Of a stretch of DNA of 64,000 nucleotides, positions 18,762 to 29,355 are shown piece after piece. This DNA comes from Zygnema cylindricum (Eukaryota > Streptophyta > Zygnematophyceae > Zygnematales > Zygnemataceae). Within the stretch, counting starts at the first letter, position 1. Every line of letters starts with the position of its first letter. Below the pieces are notes generated by a model. The model did no database searches and was not told where the DNA came from. It was given only the letters and a program-made list of their open reading frames with translations. The position numbers and the translations under genes were made by a program. The stretch spans positions 1 through 64,000 of the forward strand of contig JBBHKE010002919.1 of the NCBI GenBank assembly GCA_037447655.1, given 5' to 3'.

Positions 18762-19648
18762 TGCTGAAAAAGGTAATTAGTAGTTCACTTCTCTATTTTA
18801 GTTTTAGATTAAAGAAAGAGAGTAAGGATCAAAGGCACGCCATGGCTGCCGCCATATTTAGAAAGTGGCAAATTTTGAAGTAGAGGATATTTTACTAAAA
18901 TGTTGCCTAAGTCCAGATTTGAACTTGGGTCTGTGGACTTCTATATAGTCATACGCCTTAACCACTAAGGCGCTATCGAAACGATACATGTGACGGGTTT
19001 CAAAGATATATGAATATTAACGCAACAGCTAATTAACAGCAGACTAACCAAAAGGAGCAATTCATGCATGTACGCGAATCTAAACCGTGTAAAATATGTT
19101 GTGATCGGACGACCGACATTATAGCCGCCACGCGAAGTGAGCTTTTGGCGACATACGGAGATGGTGTCACGCGGTGCCACGTGGCGCCACATTATTTGAT
19201 ATCGGAGAAGATGGGAGGAGGAACCATGGCTTCCGATTTGACAGGTGTCACCTTGTAGACCTTGTCGTACAATGGTCGTACAATAAGTACATCGCCCATT
19301 GTACCTTCTTGTACTATATAGTGTTCCTATTGGACTAGGGTTTAGAAGTAGGTAGTCGTGAGTAGGCGGACCAAGACTTAGTAATATTTAGGTACCTCTC
19401 TCTAAGAGAGTTTGTAACTATAAAGGTCATCTTTGACCAGCCATAACTTACTGCTCAAGGGAGCAAATTTAGTGATTCTTTTTTCGTTTGACTCAGGGGA
19501 GTCTTGTCCTCACAGGGTTCAAGGTGGTTAGAATACTTTTGTGCCTCGGATGCGCTTATTCAGTGGGAAAGTGGAAGGAACAAATATTATCCTAGAGGCT
19601 TTACATAGGCTGCTCATTCTGTGGGTCAATGGAGACCACAAAATTTCA
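18762..19648 (+). repeat. Element D 5' LTR
   Basis: Modules: CACGCCATGGCTGCC (18837-18851), antisense tRNA-like segment (18908-18977), GTAC cluster (19266-19315), CTCTCTCTAAGAGAG inverted motif (~19397-19410), TATAAA (19419-19424), leader ACCAGCCATAACTTA (19436-19450), twin mini-hairpins (19452-19503), and the Gag ATG at 19629. The conserved-loop hairpin of B, C and A is not recognisable here. Confidence 0.9.
18908..18977 (-). other. Antisense tRNA-like segment, element D 5' LTR
   Basis: Minus strand: GCCTTAGTGGTTAAGGC forms a 4-bp D-arm with the classic TAGTGGTTA loop, followed by GACT-ATATAGA-AGTC (a 4-bp stem with a 7-base loop like an anticodon arm, T at position 33) and B-box-like AAGTTCAAATCTGG. 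No acceptor stem. The 3' LTR copy at ~24188-24259 is slightly more degraded. Confidence 0.6.
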
Positions 19649-20700
19649 GTTTATGGGACCACCCTCTAAGGTGCCCATATTTGAAGGATTAGACATTTTG
19701 TATTGGGAAATTATGATGGAGGGATAAATATTTGAGAAGCATCTATGGGGCATAGTGTCAGGACAAATTCAATGCCCACCTCCACCTGGGTTTGGAGGGA
19801 CACGTTTTTCTGGCACCTCCGCCTCTACAGTTGGTAGAACAGCTGCCACCATCACTGAGGATGAAGATGAGGAAGGAGAGGAGATTGTAAGGGAAGGAAA
19901 AAAAGGAGGAGTTGCAACTCAAATGACACCATTGCCGAAGGCGATACCTGCAGCAGCACCACCAGCAATAGCGACAAGGGTTTAGATCGAAAGATCAGAG
20001 TAAGAAAAGTGGAACTACAAAGACAAGGTTGCTAAGCACTTAATTCTTAAAAGTGTAGCAAAGGGCATTGCCATTCCCCTTATGCATGTCAAATCTTCAT
20101 CTCAGATTTGGATATCACTAGTTAACAAATATAAGTGTGGATCATTGCAGCAACAACACCTGGCGGAAAATAAGATTGCAGCTTATACTTTTGAAGGAAG
20201 AAGTATGAATAATTATTGCAATGATTTAGGAGCATTATTTGGAGAGTTAGAGAGTGCAGGTAACTCATGGTATGAGTGACAAAGAGTGAACACATTAATG
20301 ATGAAACTACCTGAAGAGAATGAGAGTATCATTAACCGATTACAGGACATAGGAGATAGCAATTGGAATTGGGATGACACCGTGGGAATGATTTTAGTGA
20401 AAGAAAGCACCATAGAGCTTAGGAGAGGGAGTCCAAGTGTTCAAGTATTGCCTGCGAGAGTTGATTGGCGGAAGCGTGATGAGGAGAGAGGGAAAGATCC
20501 CTATCGAAACTTTGGAGGAAGAGGACAAGGAGGTGGCAGATTTGATAGACATGGGAGAGGAACTTCTCGAGGAGGATTATGTCACTTCTGCAAGAAACCG
20601 GGACAGTATATGACAGATTGTGTCAGACTTGCAAATCTTCGACTGAAAGATGGCCAAGGAACCTCAAAGGACGGAGGAAGGAAAAAAGCATTCCTGACTC
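19629..20700 (+). pseudogene. Element D gag
   Basis: Starts in the LTR with METTKFQF, then the PBS-encoded MGPPSKVPIFEG. Stops at ~19726, ~19983 and ~20277. Open pieces: 19755-19985 (proline/glycine-rich then acidic E/D-rich region), 20082-20279 (capsid: SLQQQHLAENKIAAYTFEGRSMNNYCNDLG) and the start of 20286-20990 (LPEENESIINRLQDIGDSNWNWDDTVGMILV, basic G/R-rich region). The zinc knuckle is CHFCKKPGQYMTDC, where the zinc-binding H is Q. Confidence 0.86.
19649..19663 (+). other. Primer-binding site, element D (degenerate)
   Basis: GTTTATGGGACCACC, two changes from GGTTATGGGCCCACC. Directly follows the LTR end ...AAATTTCA. Confidence 0.8.
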
Positions 20701-22130
20701 AAGTTCTTGATGAGGAAGTGGAAGAAAAAACTGAACCAGAAGAGGAGCTTGACGAGCTTCTTCTTAATCCGAAAAACATTGAAAAGCATGTCGACATTCC
20801 ACGAAGACAAAAGTGTGCTTTCGAAGGTAAGAGGGATCCACCTGAGGATGGGTGGATTATAGACTCAGGGGCTTTAATGCATATGTGCAAAGATAAGCGG
20901 TGGTTCACTAAACTGAGAAATATCCCAATAGTTCAGATAGATTACGGAGATGGTAGAGTAGAAACCACAAATCTTGTTGGAACAGTTTAATTGAAGGTTC
21001 TAGTTTATGGAAAGGCCTCAATTGTAACACTCTCAGACGTTCTTTACATTCCACAGCTTAGGAAGAACCTAGTCTCAACAGCTGTCCTAGATGAAAAGGA
21101 GTTTGAAACAGGAACTAGGAAAGGAATCTTCACAGCAAGCTTTGATAATGAGGTTTATTTCATAGCTGAGAAGGGCAGTCAAGGAATGTTCAGAATTTTT
21201 CTTTGCAATGAAAAGAGTGTTCTCTACTCGTGTGCAAGTGAGATGATGCTTTGGCATAAAAGTTTGGGGCATGTGCATCTAGATAGATTAAAGAAAATGA
21301 AGAAAAAGGGAATAGTGGAGGGTATTACATTTGAAGATGATGAGACCTTTGATGATTGTAGTGGATATGCCCAAGGGAAGATTCATAGACTTCCATTTCC
21401 AAAGGTAACCACATTAAGGTGAGAGAAAGCATTAGATCTAATTCACACTGATGTTTGGGGACCTGCTAGATATGCTTCACATGGGGGGAAGAGGTGGATG
21501 TTAACTATCACAGATGATTGGTCTAGATACACGAAGGTATACTTTCTCAGACATAAGTCAGAGGTATTGAGATGTTTCAAAGAGCATAAAGTATGGAGTG
21601 AAAAACTACACGAAACCTCAATAAAAGAGATAAAAAGTGATAATGGGAAAGAATACACCTCAAGGGAATTTGAAGAATATCTTAAAGAAGAAGGAATTCA
21701 TCTTGAGAAAACTGTTCACTATAATCCGAACAAAATGGAGTAGCAAAAAGAGAGAATAGAACTTTAGGAAATATGTCCAGAAGTATGTTAAGTGACAAGA
21801 GGATAGGGCTGCAATTTTGGGCTGAGTTTATGAACTATGCTAATTTAATCAAAAATAGAGTCCTAACTTCAGCAAATAATGAGGAAACTCCCTATGAGAG
21901 GTGGGCAGGAAGAAAGCTTGCTTTGTCTAGTTTGAGAGTGTTTGGAAGTCAAGTATACAGTTTGGATTCCGATAAGACTTAATAGAAGTTAGAGGGGAGA
22001 GGGAAGCCAGGATATCTTGTAGGATATGATGAGAGCACAAAAGGATACCGAGTGTATGACTTGAAAAAGAGAGATATATTTTTGGTAAAACACATAGTGG
22101 TGATGAATGAATAGAAGTCCATTGATCCAT
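20701..22130 (+). pseudogene. Element D protease and integrase
   Basis: Protease active site WIIDSGALMHMC (~20855-20890). A TAA follows NLVGTV (20988). 20991-21422 has the rest of PR, then HHCC (LWHKSLGHVHLD ... DDCSGYAQGK, one cysteine replaced by Y). A TGA precedes the integrase core 21424-21743: LIHTDVWGPARYASHGGKRW with first D kept, IKSDNGKEYTS with second D kept. A frame change at the P-N-K-M-E (normally P-E-Q-N-G) segment removes the third. The C-terminal part 21773-22130 has W-to-stop changes (TAATAG after SDKT). Confidence 0.87.
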
Positions 22131-23300
22131 TCAAATATAATAAGGAAGTCAAAATCAGATTTGAAACGGATCAGTTTTTTGACTTTGACTTTGAAAATGA
22201 AGAGAAAGAAGAGGGAGAAAAAGAAAAATCTGCAGATTTACCAAAGGAGAAGTAGGAAAGGACAACATCCGAGGCAACACCACAATACGAAGTGGAAACC
22301 GAAGAGGAACTTGATGAGACACCGGAATTGGAAGATAGGGGAGCTGAAAATCTCCCTAAACAAAACCCAAGGATGCCTTCCATACCGGCGTCCGATTTTG
22401 AAGGGGGAGTAGTAAAGACTTCAAGAAAGACAAGTAAATAACCAACTCACAAAGATGTCTCATCCAGATGAACCTCAAACATACTTAGAGACCATAATTA
22501 CTCCAGAAAGTAGCCGGCGGATCACAGCTATAAATGAAGAAATGGCCTCAATCATGGAAGCCAATACATGGGAGTTGGTAGATTGTCCACCGGACCGAAA
22601 ACCGATCGGATTTAAGTGGGTTTTTAAACTTAAATTAAACCCGGATAATACCATTGAGAGGTACAAAGCTGTAGTTGCAAAAGGTTATACTCACAAAGAG
22701 GGGATAGACTACGAAGAAACCTTTGCACCTGTTGTCAGATTTCCTTTTGTTAGAATCCTTTTAAGAATAGCCACAGCGCAGGATATGGAACTCCACCAGA
22801 TGGATATTAAAACGACCTTTTTGCACGGAGAGTTGGAAGAAGAAACTTACATGAGGCAACCGGAAGGATTCGTGGAAAATGGGGAAGAAAATAAAGTTTG
22901 CAAATTGATAAAATCACTCTATGGGCTTAAGCAATCCCTGCGACAGTGGAATATAAAGCTAGACGAATTTCAAACCGGTTTGGGGTATATCAGAATTAGT
23001 TCAGATCACTCAATATATTTATTTGAGGATGAGAATGGAGTGATATATATATTGCTATTTATGTGGATGATTTGTTGGTCTTAAGCAAGTCCTTAGATAA
23101 AATTAACAAACTAAAACGGGATCTTATAAGCAGTTTTGATATGAAAGATCTCAGCGAAGCGAAGTACATTTTGGGAATTCAGATAGAGAGGGATAAAGGG
23201 AATAGAAATGTAAGACTCACTCAAAAAGAAGCAATCTGTAATATACTAGAAAAATTTCAGATGGAAAGGCAAACGGATGTACTACTCCTATGGATTTGAA
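22131..23300 (+). pseudogene. Element D linker and reverse transcriptase
   Basis: Acidic linker (EEKEEGEKEKSADLP..., ELDETPELEDRG) in 22131-22454, then RT 22455-23084: ANTWELVDCPPDRKPIGFKWVF, NTIERYKAVVAKGYTHKEGIDYEETFAPVV, QMDIKTTFLHGELEEETYM, SLYGLKQSLRQW. A one-base change at ~23050 inside the catalytic block splits the YVDD region; the continuation 23063-23299 has DDLLVLSKSLDKINKLKRD and EAKYILGIQIERDKG, ending at another frame change. Confidence 0.87.
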
Positions 23301-24010
23301 GAAAGTGTTTGAGGGAAGTGATTGAGAGGAATATTGATCATTAATGATGAGATGGATGAGATAGAAAGAAAATTTATGGAAAATATTCCTTATCGGCAGA
23401 TTGTAGGCAGTTTAATTTATTTTTTGAACTGTACCCAACAAGATATAGCTGCAGCTGTAGGTGTCCTTAGCAGAAGTCTAAATGAACCAAGATAGAGAGA
23501 CTGGGAGGCTGCCAAAAGGGTGATGAGATATCTGGTGGGGACAAGGAAATTATGGTTGCATTTGGGAGGGGAGCACACTGTCATCACCACCTGGAGTGAT
23601 GCCAGTTATGGAGATGTGCCTTTAAGGCGGTGTAAGACTGGATATGTGTTGCAAATTGGATCGCGTGCATGTTGTTAGAGTAGCAAGCAACAAAAAGTAG
23701 TTGCTCAATCCACTATGGAGGCTGAATACATGGCTTCCTGTGCTGCCTCCAAAGAATTAGTGTGGGTTAAATCTCTTCATGAAGAACTTGGGTTTATGAA
23801 GTATGGAACTCAAAATGTTTTTTGTGATAATCAAGCTGCTATCTCTATTGAAGCTAATCCGAAACATCACTTCAAAGCTAATCATATGGATATAAGACTA
23901 AGCTTTGTCAGAGAGAAGGTTGAAAATAAAATTATTAAACTGGTTCATAAAACTGATAGAGAAATGATTGCCTTCCCCTAAGTTGATTTATTGTAGAGAA
24001 AACTGTGGAT
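23301..24010 (+). pseudogene. Element D RNase H
   Basis: GSLIYFLNCTQQDIAAAVGVLSR and KRVMRYLVGTRKLWLHLGGEH are readable between stops. RNase H core: TTWSDASYGDVPLRR, then a TAG in place of W, and an open piece 23715-23981 (MEAEYMASCAASKELVWVKSL, VFCDNQAAISIEANPKHHFKANHMDIRLSFVREKVE). The segment after M-I-A (normally D-M-M-T-K-P-V-P-S-P-K-L) has lost ~15 codons at ~23970. Confidence 0.85.
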
Positions 24011-24043
24011 TAAAATTAAAAAGTGGCTAGGAATTAAGGGGAG

Positions 24044-24931
24044 TGTTGAAAAGAGGTAATTAATAGTTCACTTCTCCATTATAATTTTACTTTAAAGAAA
24101 GAGAGTAAGGATCAAAGGCACGCCATGGTTGTCGCCATATTTAGAAAGTGGCAAATTTTGAAGTAGAGGATATTTTACTAAAATGTTGCCTTAGTACAGT
24201 TTTGAACATGGGTCTGTGGACTTCTATATAGTCATACGCCTTAACCACTAAGGCGTTATCGAAACGATACACGTGACGGGTTTCAAAGATATATGAATAT
24301 TAACGCAACAACTAATTAACAGCAGACTAACCAAAAGGAGCAATTCATGCATGTACGCGAATCTGAACCGTGTAAAATATGTTGTGATCGGACGACCGAC
24401 ATTATAGCCGCCACGCGAAGTGAGCTTTTGGCGACATACGGAGATGGTGTCACGCGGTGCCACGTGGGGCCCCATTATTTGATATCGGAGAAGATGGGAG
24501 GAGGAACCATGGCTTCCGATTTGACAGGTGTCACCTTGTAGACCTTGTCGTACAATGGACGTACAATAAGTACAGCGCCCATTGTACCTTCTTGTACTAT
24601 AAAGTGTTCCTATTGGACTAGGATTTAGTAGTAGGTAGTCGTGAGTAGGCAAACCATGACTTAGTGATAGTTAGGTACCTCTCTCTAAGAGAGTTTGTAA
24701 CTATAAAGGTCATCTTTGACCAGCCATAACTTACTGCTCAAGGGAGTAAATTTAGTGATTCTTTTTGCGTTTGACTCAGAGGAGTCTTGTCCTCACAGGG
24801 TTCAAGGTGGTTAGAATACTTTTGTGCCTCGGAGGCGATTATTCAGTGGGAAAGTGGAAGGAACAAATATTATCCTAGAGGCTTTACATAGGGTGCTCAT
24901 TCTGTGGGTCAATGGAGACCACAGAATTTCA
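24044..24931 (+). repeat. Element D 3' LTR
   Basis: Preceded by PPT AATTAAGGGGAG (24032-24043). Same modules as the 5' LTR: antisense tRNA-like (24188-24259), GTAC cluster (24548-24597), TATAAA (24702-24707), leader and twin hairpins (24723-24786). Ends with the open Gag start M-E-T-T-E-F-Q. Confidence 0.92.
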
Positions 24932-24936
24932 GGGAT

Positions 24937-25416
24937 AATCTTGACATCACCACTTGGAGTGATGCTAGTTATGGGGATGCTTCGATTAGGAGGTGTAATT
25001 TTGGTTATGTGTTGTATGTTGGGATTAGGGCTTGTTGTTAGAGCAGCAAGCAACAAAAGGTGATTACTCAGTCCACCATGGAGGCTGAGTATATGGCCTC
25101 TTGTTCGGCTGTGAAAGAATTTATGTGGGTGAAATCATTGCTTTAAGAACTTGGTTATATAAAGAATAGAGTGCAAAAGATATTTTGTGATACTCAAGCT
25201 GCAATTGCAATTACAACAAACCTAAAGCATCACTTTAAAGTAAAGCATATGGATATCCGCTTGAGCTGTGTTAGAGAGAAGGTTGAGTATAAAATAATTA
25301 GTTTGGAATATAAACCAGATGCGGAGATGGTAGCAAACATGATGACTAAATCGGGTCCTTCTCCCAAGTTGGTATTTTGTAGGGAGAAGTGTAGACTGAG
25401 GCAAAAGATAGAATAG
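24937..25416 (+). pseudogene. Element C RNase H, continued
   Basis: Directly downstream of the D target-site copy: NLDITTWSDASYGDASIRR, a TAG in place of W after C-C, QKVITQSTMEAEYMASCSAVKEFMWVKSLL, a stop, then 25171-25416 with IFCDTQAAIAITTNLKHHFKVKHMDIRLSCVREKVE and MVANMMTKSGPSPKLVFC. Catalytic D, E and D are all present. TAG at 25414, then PPT AATAATGGGAG (25419-25429). Confidence 0.87.
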
Positions 25417-25429
25417 AAAATAATGGGAG

Positions 25430-26357
25430 TGTTGAAAAAAGTATTTTCTATTTTTTGTCTTTTGTTAGTTTGTCTGTGAAGGTTCTTTATTTCTCAAACT
25501 TGTCGTAGTCACTAAGGAATCAAAGAGAGCCATTGTTGCATTAAGCAGTCAGGAAGACAGACAGACTAAGGGAGCAGGAGGCATAGGTCTTTGCAAAATT
25601 GAAGCGCTGAGAACAATACTTGATCATATGACCTGCGAATTCAAACCATATGGCATAGACATACGCCTTATCCATTAGGTCTTAATGAAACGTTAGATGT
25701 GTTGGGTGTGTTTTGTATTTAAACATAGTACAAATCTACACACTCCATTTCTCGAATTACGAAACCAAACGACGTCGAATTTAAACGGGCTCGATTAATG
25801 TCTGACTTCTAATCGGACAGCTTACAGTGGAGTCGAAGCACCAGAGTGGTCATTTAGCGGTTTGTGAGCCAAAAGCGGCGGATCACATGTGGCAAGCCAT
25901 AATTGGAAACCGCATAATACGGGAGGAGCAACTACGACTCAAAAATTGACACGCGTCAGTGGAGCGACCATGACGTACTATGGCCGTGCAACAAGTACAA
26001 CGGTACCTGTACCTACTTGTATCTTACAGTCCTTTGATTGGCTAGATACACTAGTAGTAGCTTCAGAGATGGATCTTAGGACTTACAATACTTTAGGTAG
26101 CCGCCTCTCTCTTAGAGTGCATATGTATTTATTGGCCATCTTTGGCCAACCATAACTTAATGCTCAGGTGAGCAATTTTGGTGATTCTTTTTGCTGTTGA
26201 CTCACGAGAGTCTAGGCTACAAAAGGGTGTAGTCGGTCAGAGGTTTTTCGTGCTAGGGTGGTACTTATTCATTGTTTAATTTAAAATTGTGAATATTATC
26301 CTAGAGGCTTCATATAAACTGGAAATTTTGTGGATCAATGAAGGTCACAAAATAACA
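25430..26357 (+). repeat. Element C 3' LTR
   Basis: 928 bp, uninterrupted reference for the split 5' LTR. Hairpin with loop AAACTTGTCGTAGTCACT (~25480-25525), CCATTG in place of CCATGG, antisense tRNA-like segment (~25637-25690: A-box-like CTAATGGATAAGGC, as in plant tRNA-Arg genes; B-box-like GGTTTGAATTC), GTAC-rich stretch (25970-26030), TATTTATT (26126-26133), leader ACCATAACTTA and TGCTCAGGTGAGCA/GACTCACGAGAGTC. Ends AATAACA followed by TSD tagat. Confidence 0.9.
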
Positions 26358-26362
26358 TAGAT

Positions 26363-28292
26363 CCCTTCTCAGTCCAAGGTCTCCTCATAATGGATCCATT
26401 CCTTATGTGTGAATCCTTTGGCATTTAATCTGGCCTTGTACCGCTCGATAGTGTTATCTAGATTGAGTTTCAGCTTAAATACCCACTTATATCTATACGG
26501 TTTTCTGTTCGGGGGATATGCCACCAACTCCTATGTGTTTGCTTCCATAATGGAAGTTGTTTCATCATTAATAATTGTCACCCATCTACTCCTTTCTAGA
26601 CTATTAATTCCTTCCAAATATGTTTGTGGTTCACTCAAATGTGACAGCTTAGTTACCTTATAATTCACTTGTCTTTCTTGAATTCTCTTGCTTCTTCTCC
26701 TGCCTCCTTCAAAATATGATGCCGTAATAGAGGGAAATCTCGCCTCTCGTTGAATGATTTCATCTTCTCCCCTATTCGTGGAATCCATCTACGGTCGTTT
26801 ATCGTGCTTTTCTAATCTTTCCTTGTCTTTTTCCTCAGTTTGAGCCGAAAAATGTGGCTCCAAAAGAGAGTCATTCTAGGTCAGATTTTCCCGTCATCCG
26901 CAAAGTTTGTTTAACCAAAGTTGTGTAAAAAGAATCTAAATCTAACTCACTTTCGGATTCAATTTTATTTTTGACCAGTTTAGTATATGTAAAGGGATCT
27001 ACTGACTTTCCTTCATCCATAACTACCAAGTGTTTAACTAGGATGATATCTTCTTTTCCGGGATCATTAATTTGATATCCTTTTACATTATCATCATATC
27101 CAAGTAAGTACCCCGACTTTCCTCTTGCATCTAACTTCCAATCAAATTTTTCTGCACTTAGACTAAAAACTTGAGTTCCGAACACCTTGAAGTGTGAATA
27201 TCCGGTTTTCTCCTAGTCCATCTTTCATAGAGTGTTTGACCTTTCACTGCCAAGATGAGGACTCTATTCTTAAGATAATTAGTACTTTTCAGAGCTTCTA
27301 CCCAGAAGCGTTTTCTTATCTTTTTATCTGATAACATTTTACGAGGTTATCTCTTAATGTCTGATTTAATCTCTTGGCTAAACCGTTTTGTTCCGGATTC
27401 TTTGAGAATGTCTTTGGTGTTGAACTCCTTTCTCTTTCAAAAAATCCTCAAACAGATTAGAATTGTATTCCCCCGCATTATTACTCCTCACTCTCTTTAT
27501 ATGTGTCTCGTGGAGATTCTCACTCCATGCTTTATACTGGTGCTTTCGATTTATTTTTCAAGAAATAGACTCTAGAATATCTAGACCAATCATTAGTAAT
27601 AGTAAGCATAAATCTCTCCCCTCCAATTGATGGCACTGTGGTCGGTCCCCAAATGTCAGTATGAACTAGATCTAGAACTTTTTCTCCTTTATAGGTTGCG
27701 GTTTTTGGGAAAGGAAATCTGTGGGCCTTACCTTGAGCACATCCACAACAGTCATCGAAGGTCACATTATCTTCAAACTATATTTTCTCAACCACTCCCA
27801 ACTTCTTCATTTCTTTTAGTCTATCTAGATGCACATGCCCCAATCGTTTATGCCAAATCATCAAGTCACTTATATCGTAATAGTAAACTCGTGTCTTTCG
27901 ATTACTCAAATTTAGCCTAAACATTCCTAAGCTACATTTTCAACTCTGAAGTATACTTCATCCTCATAGCTAGCAACAAAGACTTCTTTCTTGGTGGTAG
28001 TCTCAAAATCCTTTTCATCTAAAACTGGCGTAGAGATAAGATTTTTTTTCATCAGTGGAACCAAAAAGACAGTGGAGAAAGTGACTATAGATGTCTTACC
28101 TTCAACTAGGACTTTTAGATCCACAGAAATCACTAAACTAATGGTTAATATTCTCCCATCCCTATACTCTATCTCTACAGTAGGGATCTTTCTCATTTAG
28201 TATACATTTGTTTCTCTCTACACATATGCATTGATGCACCTGAGTCAATAATCTAACCTTCTTCGAAGCTTCTTTCACTCTGCCGAGGGCAG
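26363..28292 (-). pseudogene. Element A protease, integrase, linker and start of RT
   Basis: Read downwards from 28292: KSALGRVKEASKKV, IIDSGASMH (protease D-S-G at ~28245-28232, next to a stop), open piece 28196-27927 (MRKIPTVEIEYRDGR ... LISTPVLDEKDFETT). Then HHCC with H-to-Q changes, and integrase 27765-27532 (LVHTDIWGPTTVPSIGGERFMLTITNDWSRY, first D kept). IN C-terminal part 27185-26871 (FGTQVFSLSAEKFDWKLDARGKSGYLLGYD). Linker 26788-26531 (MDSTNRGEDEIIQRE...). RT begins WVTIINDETTSIMEANT and stops after NTIERYKARLNAKGFTHKE near 26380. The remainder of RT is missing before the C insertion. Confidence 0.85.
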
Positions 28293-28297
28293 ACTTC

Positions 28298-29332
28298 TGT
28301 TGTTCTACAACCACCGTTGCAGGCAGTGAACCAGTAGTAGTAGTGGAAGTAGACATGAAAAACAGCAGAAACTATCAAAGTACCTACTCAACAGCCAACT
28401 TAGATCTGACACAAAATATGACTCAGATAGCCAATATGCTTCAAATTTGCCACAGTAATACACAATGCAGCAAACTGACAATTCCCAAAATTGCAACCAA
28501 AATGACCTAGTTAACCATAAGATATGATGTCTAGAAGTTTCCCAAAAACTGCCCTTAGAAAATCATATTCCCAAAACTGGATACTACAAAATTGTCTAAG
28601 TTCTAAGTTATATACTCACAGTGTGTATCTACTGATCTACACTAATTCGGGTAACCGTTACTACGGTTATTATCCTGACTAACGACAAAGCATCCTACCT
28701 GTACGTTACTGTAGTTTAAAAACCTAATTACTATTTCTAAAACTTGATTAGCGGAACACTATTTTTTATCACACTAAACTACAAAATAATATTATTCAGA
28801 TATTTACAGAAATTGAACCGTACACAAAACGTTCTAACCGTACACAAAACGTTCCAAATGCTTAGTCAGCGGTGACCGCTAAAGTCCAGCCCAATGTGGT
28901 CATGTAGTACGAAGCACCTGAGTGCTTCGTCACTTGTGGTCCCACGCGAATCACGCTTGTGGTCCCTCGTGAATCGCGCTTGTGGTCCTAGGTGAATCGC
29001 GTCCGTTGGAACGAATTCGATCGACGATGGTACCGTCGAGATGTACCATACGTTTCCGGAATACTCGGGACAGATCCTGTTCGTCCGATCATGTGAATCG
29101 CATCGTCAACTTTTTGACGCGTATGGCTGATTGTCGGCGCTACTCCAAAAACCTGCATACGTTATTTCGCCGACACGTGTCCCTGCAAAAGTACGATACA
29201 GTACGATACACTCTACTGTACCTCTCGCTACTATAACACTAATTAAGGTAAGTCTTATAGTAGACTACTAGAAAAAATATCCTAAGTTATTTTTACCCCT
29301 ATTGACTGAATAAAGATTTATAAATTACAACA
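28298..29332 (-). repeat. Element E 3' LTR
   Basis: Plus-strand tgttgttctacaacc ... aaattacaaca. The low-coordinate end encodes the Gag N-terminus (MSTSTTT..., ATG at 28356). PPT on the minus strand (TAGGGGAG) is at 29333-29340. Contains three 23-bp tandem repeats (28931-29000), and GTAC motifs near 29195-29221. No antisense tRNA-like segment seen. Confidence 0.92.
28931..29000. repeat. Three 23-bp tandem repeats in element E LTR
   Basis: CTTGTGGTCC recurs at 28933, 28956 and 28979, each followed by a variant of CACGCGAATCACG. The 5' LTR has the same array at 34109, 34132 and 34155. Short U3 tandem repeats are often transcriptional enhancers in plant LTRs; function here is inferred only. Confidence 0.8.
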
Positions 29333-29355
29333 CTCCCCTAAATCTTTAGACTCAG

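Larger units (their letters stand above)
18762..24931 (+). mobile_element. Element D: full-length copia retrotransposon in element C RNase H
   Basis: LTRs 18762-19648 (887 bp) and 24044-24931 (888 bp), very similar by eye, with TG...CA ends (TGCTGAAAA in the 5' copy, TGTTGAAAA in the 3' copy). Flanking 5-mers aggat (18757-18761) and gggat (24932-24936) match 4/5. Removing the element restores the host RNase H frame L-G-E-D-N-L-D-I-T-T-W. The internal domain has gag, PR, IN, RT and RNase H in order but many stops. Confidence 0.92.
789..26357 (+). mobile_element. Element C: copia retrotransposon carrying three later insertions
   Basis: The 5' LTR is 789-1057 plus 12542-13204 and the 3' LTR is 25430-26357 (932 and 928 bp of own sequence). 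gag, PR, IN, RT and RNase H run in that order between them. It sits in the RT of element A with flanking 5-mers tcgat (784-788) and tagat (26358-26362), a 4/5 match. It is split by element Y (1058-12536), a solo Y LTR (15339-16613) and element D (18762-24931). After removing these and their duplicated targets about 6.6 kb remains, a normal copia length. The outer TG of the 5' LTR has become CG. Confidence 0.88.

Noticed and set aside
18908-18977. Functional tRNA gene (A and B boxes, D-arm and anticodon-like arm)
   Set aside because: No acceptor stem can be formed and the T-arm is imperfect; the same segment recurs at a fixed place in many LTRs. Treated as a tRNA-like LTR module, not a gene. 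An independent SINE insertion in each LTR is unlikely, given the common position and orientation.
28931-29000. CRISPR-like array
   Set aside because: Three direct 23-bp repeats without spacers, in a eukaryotic LTR.
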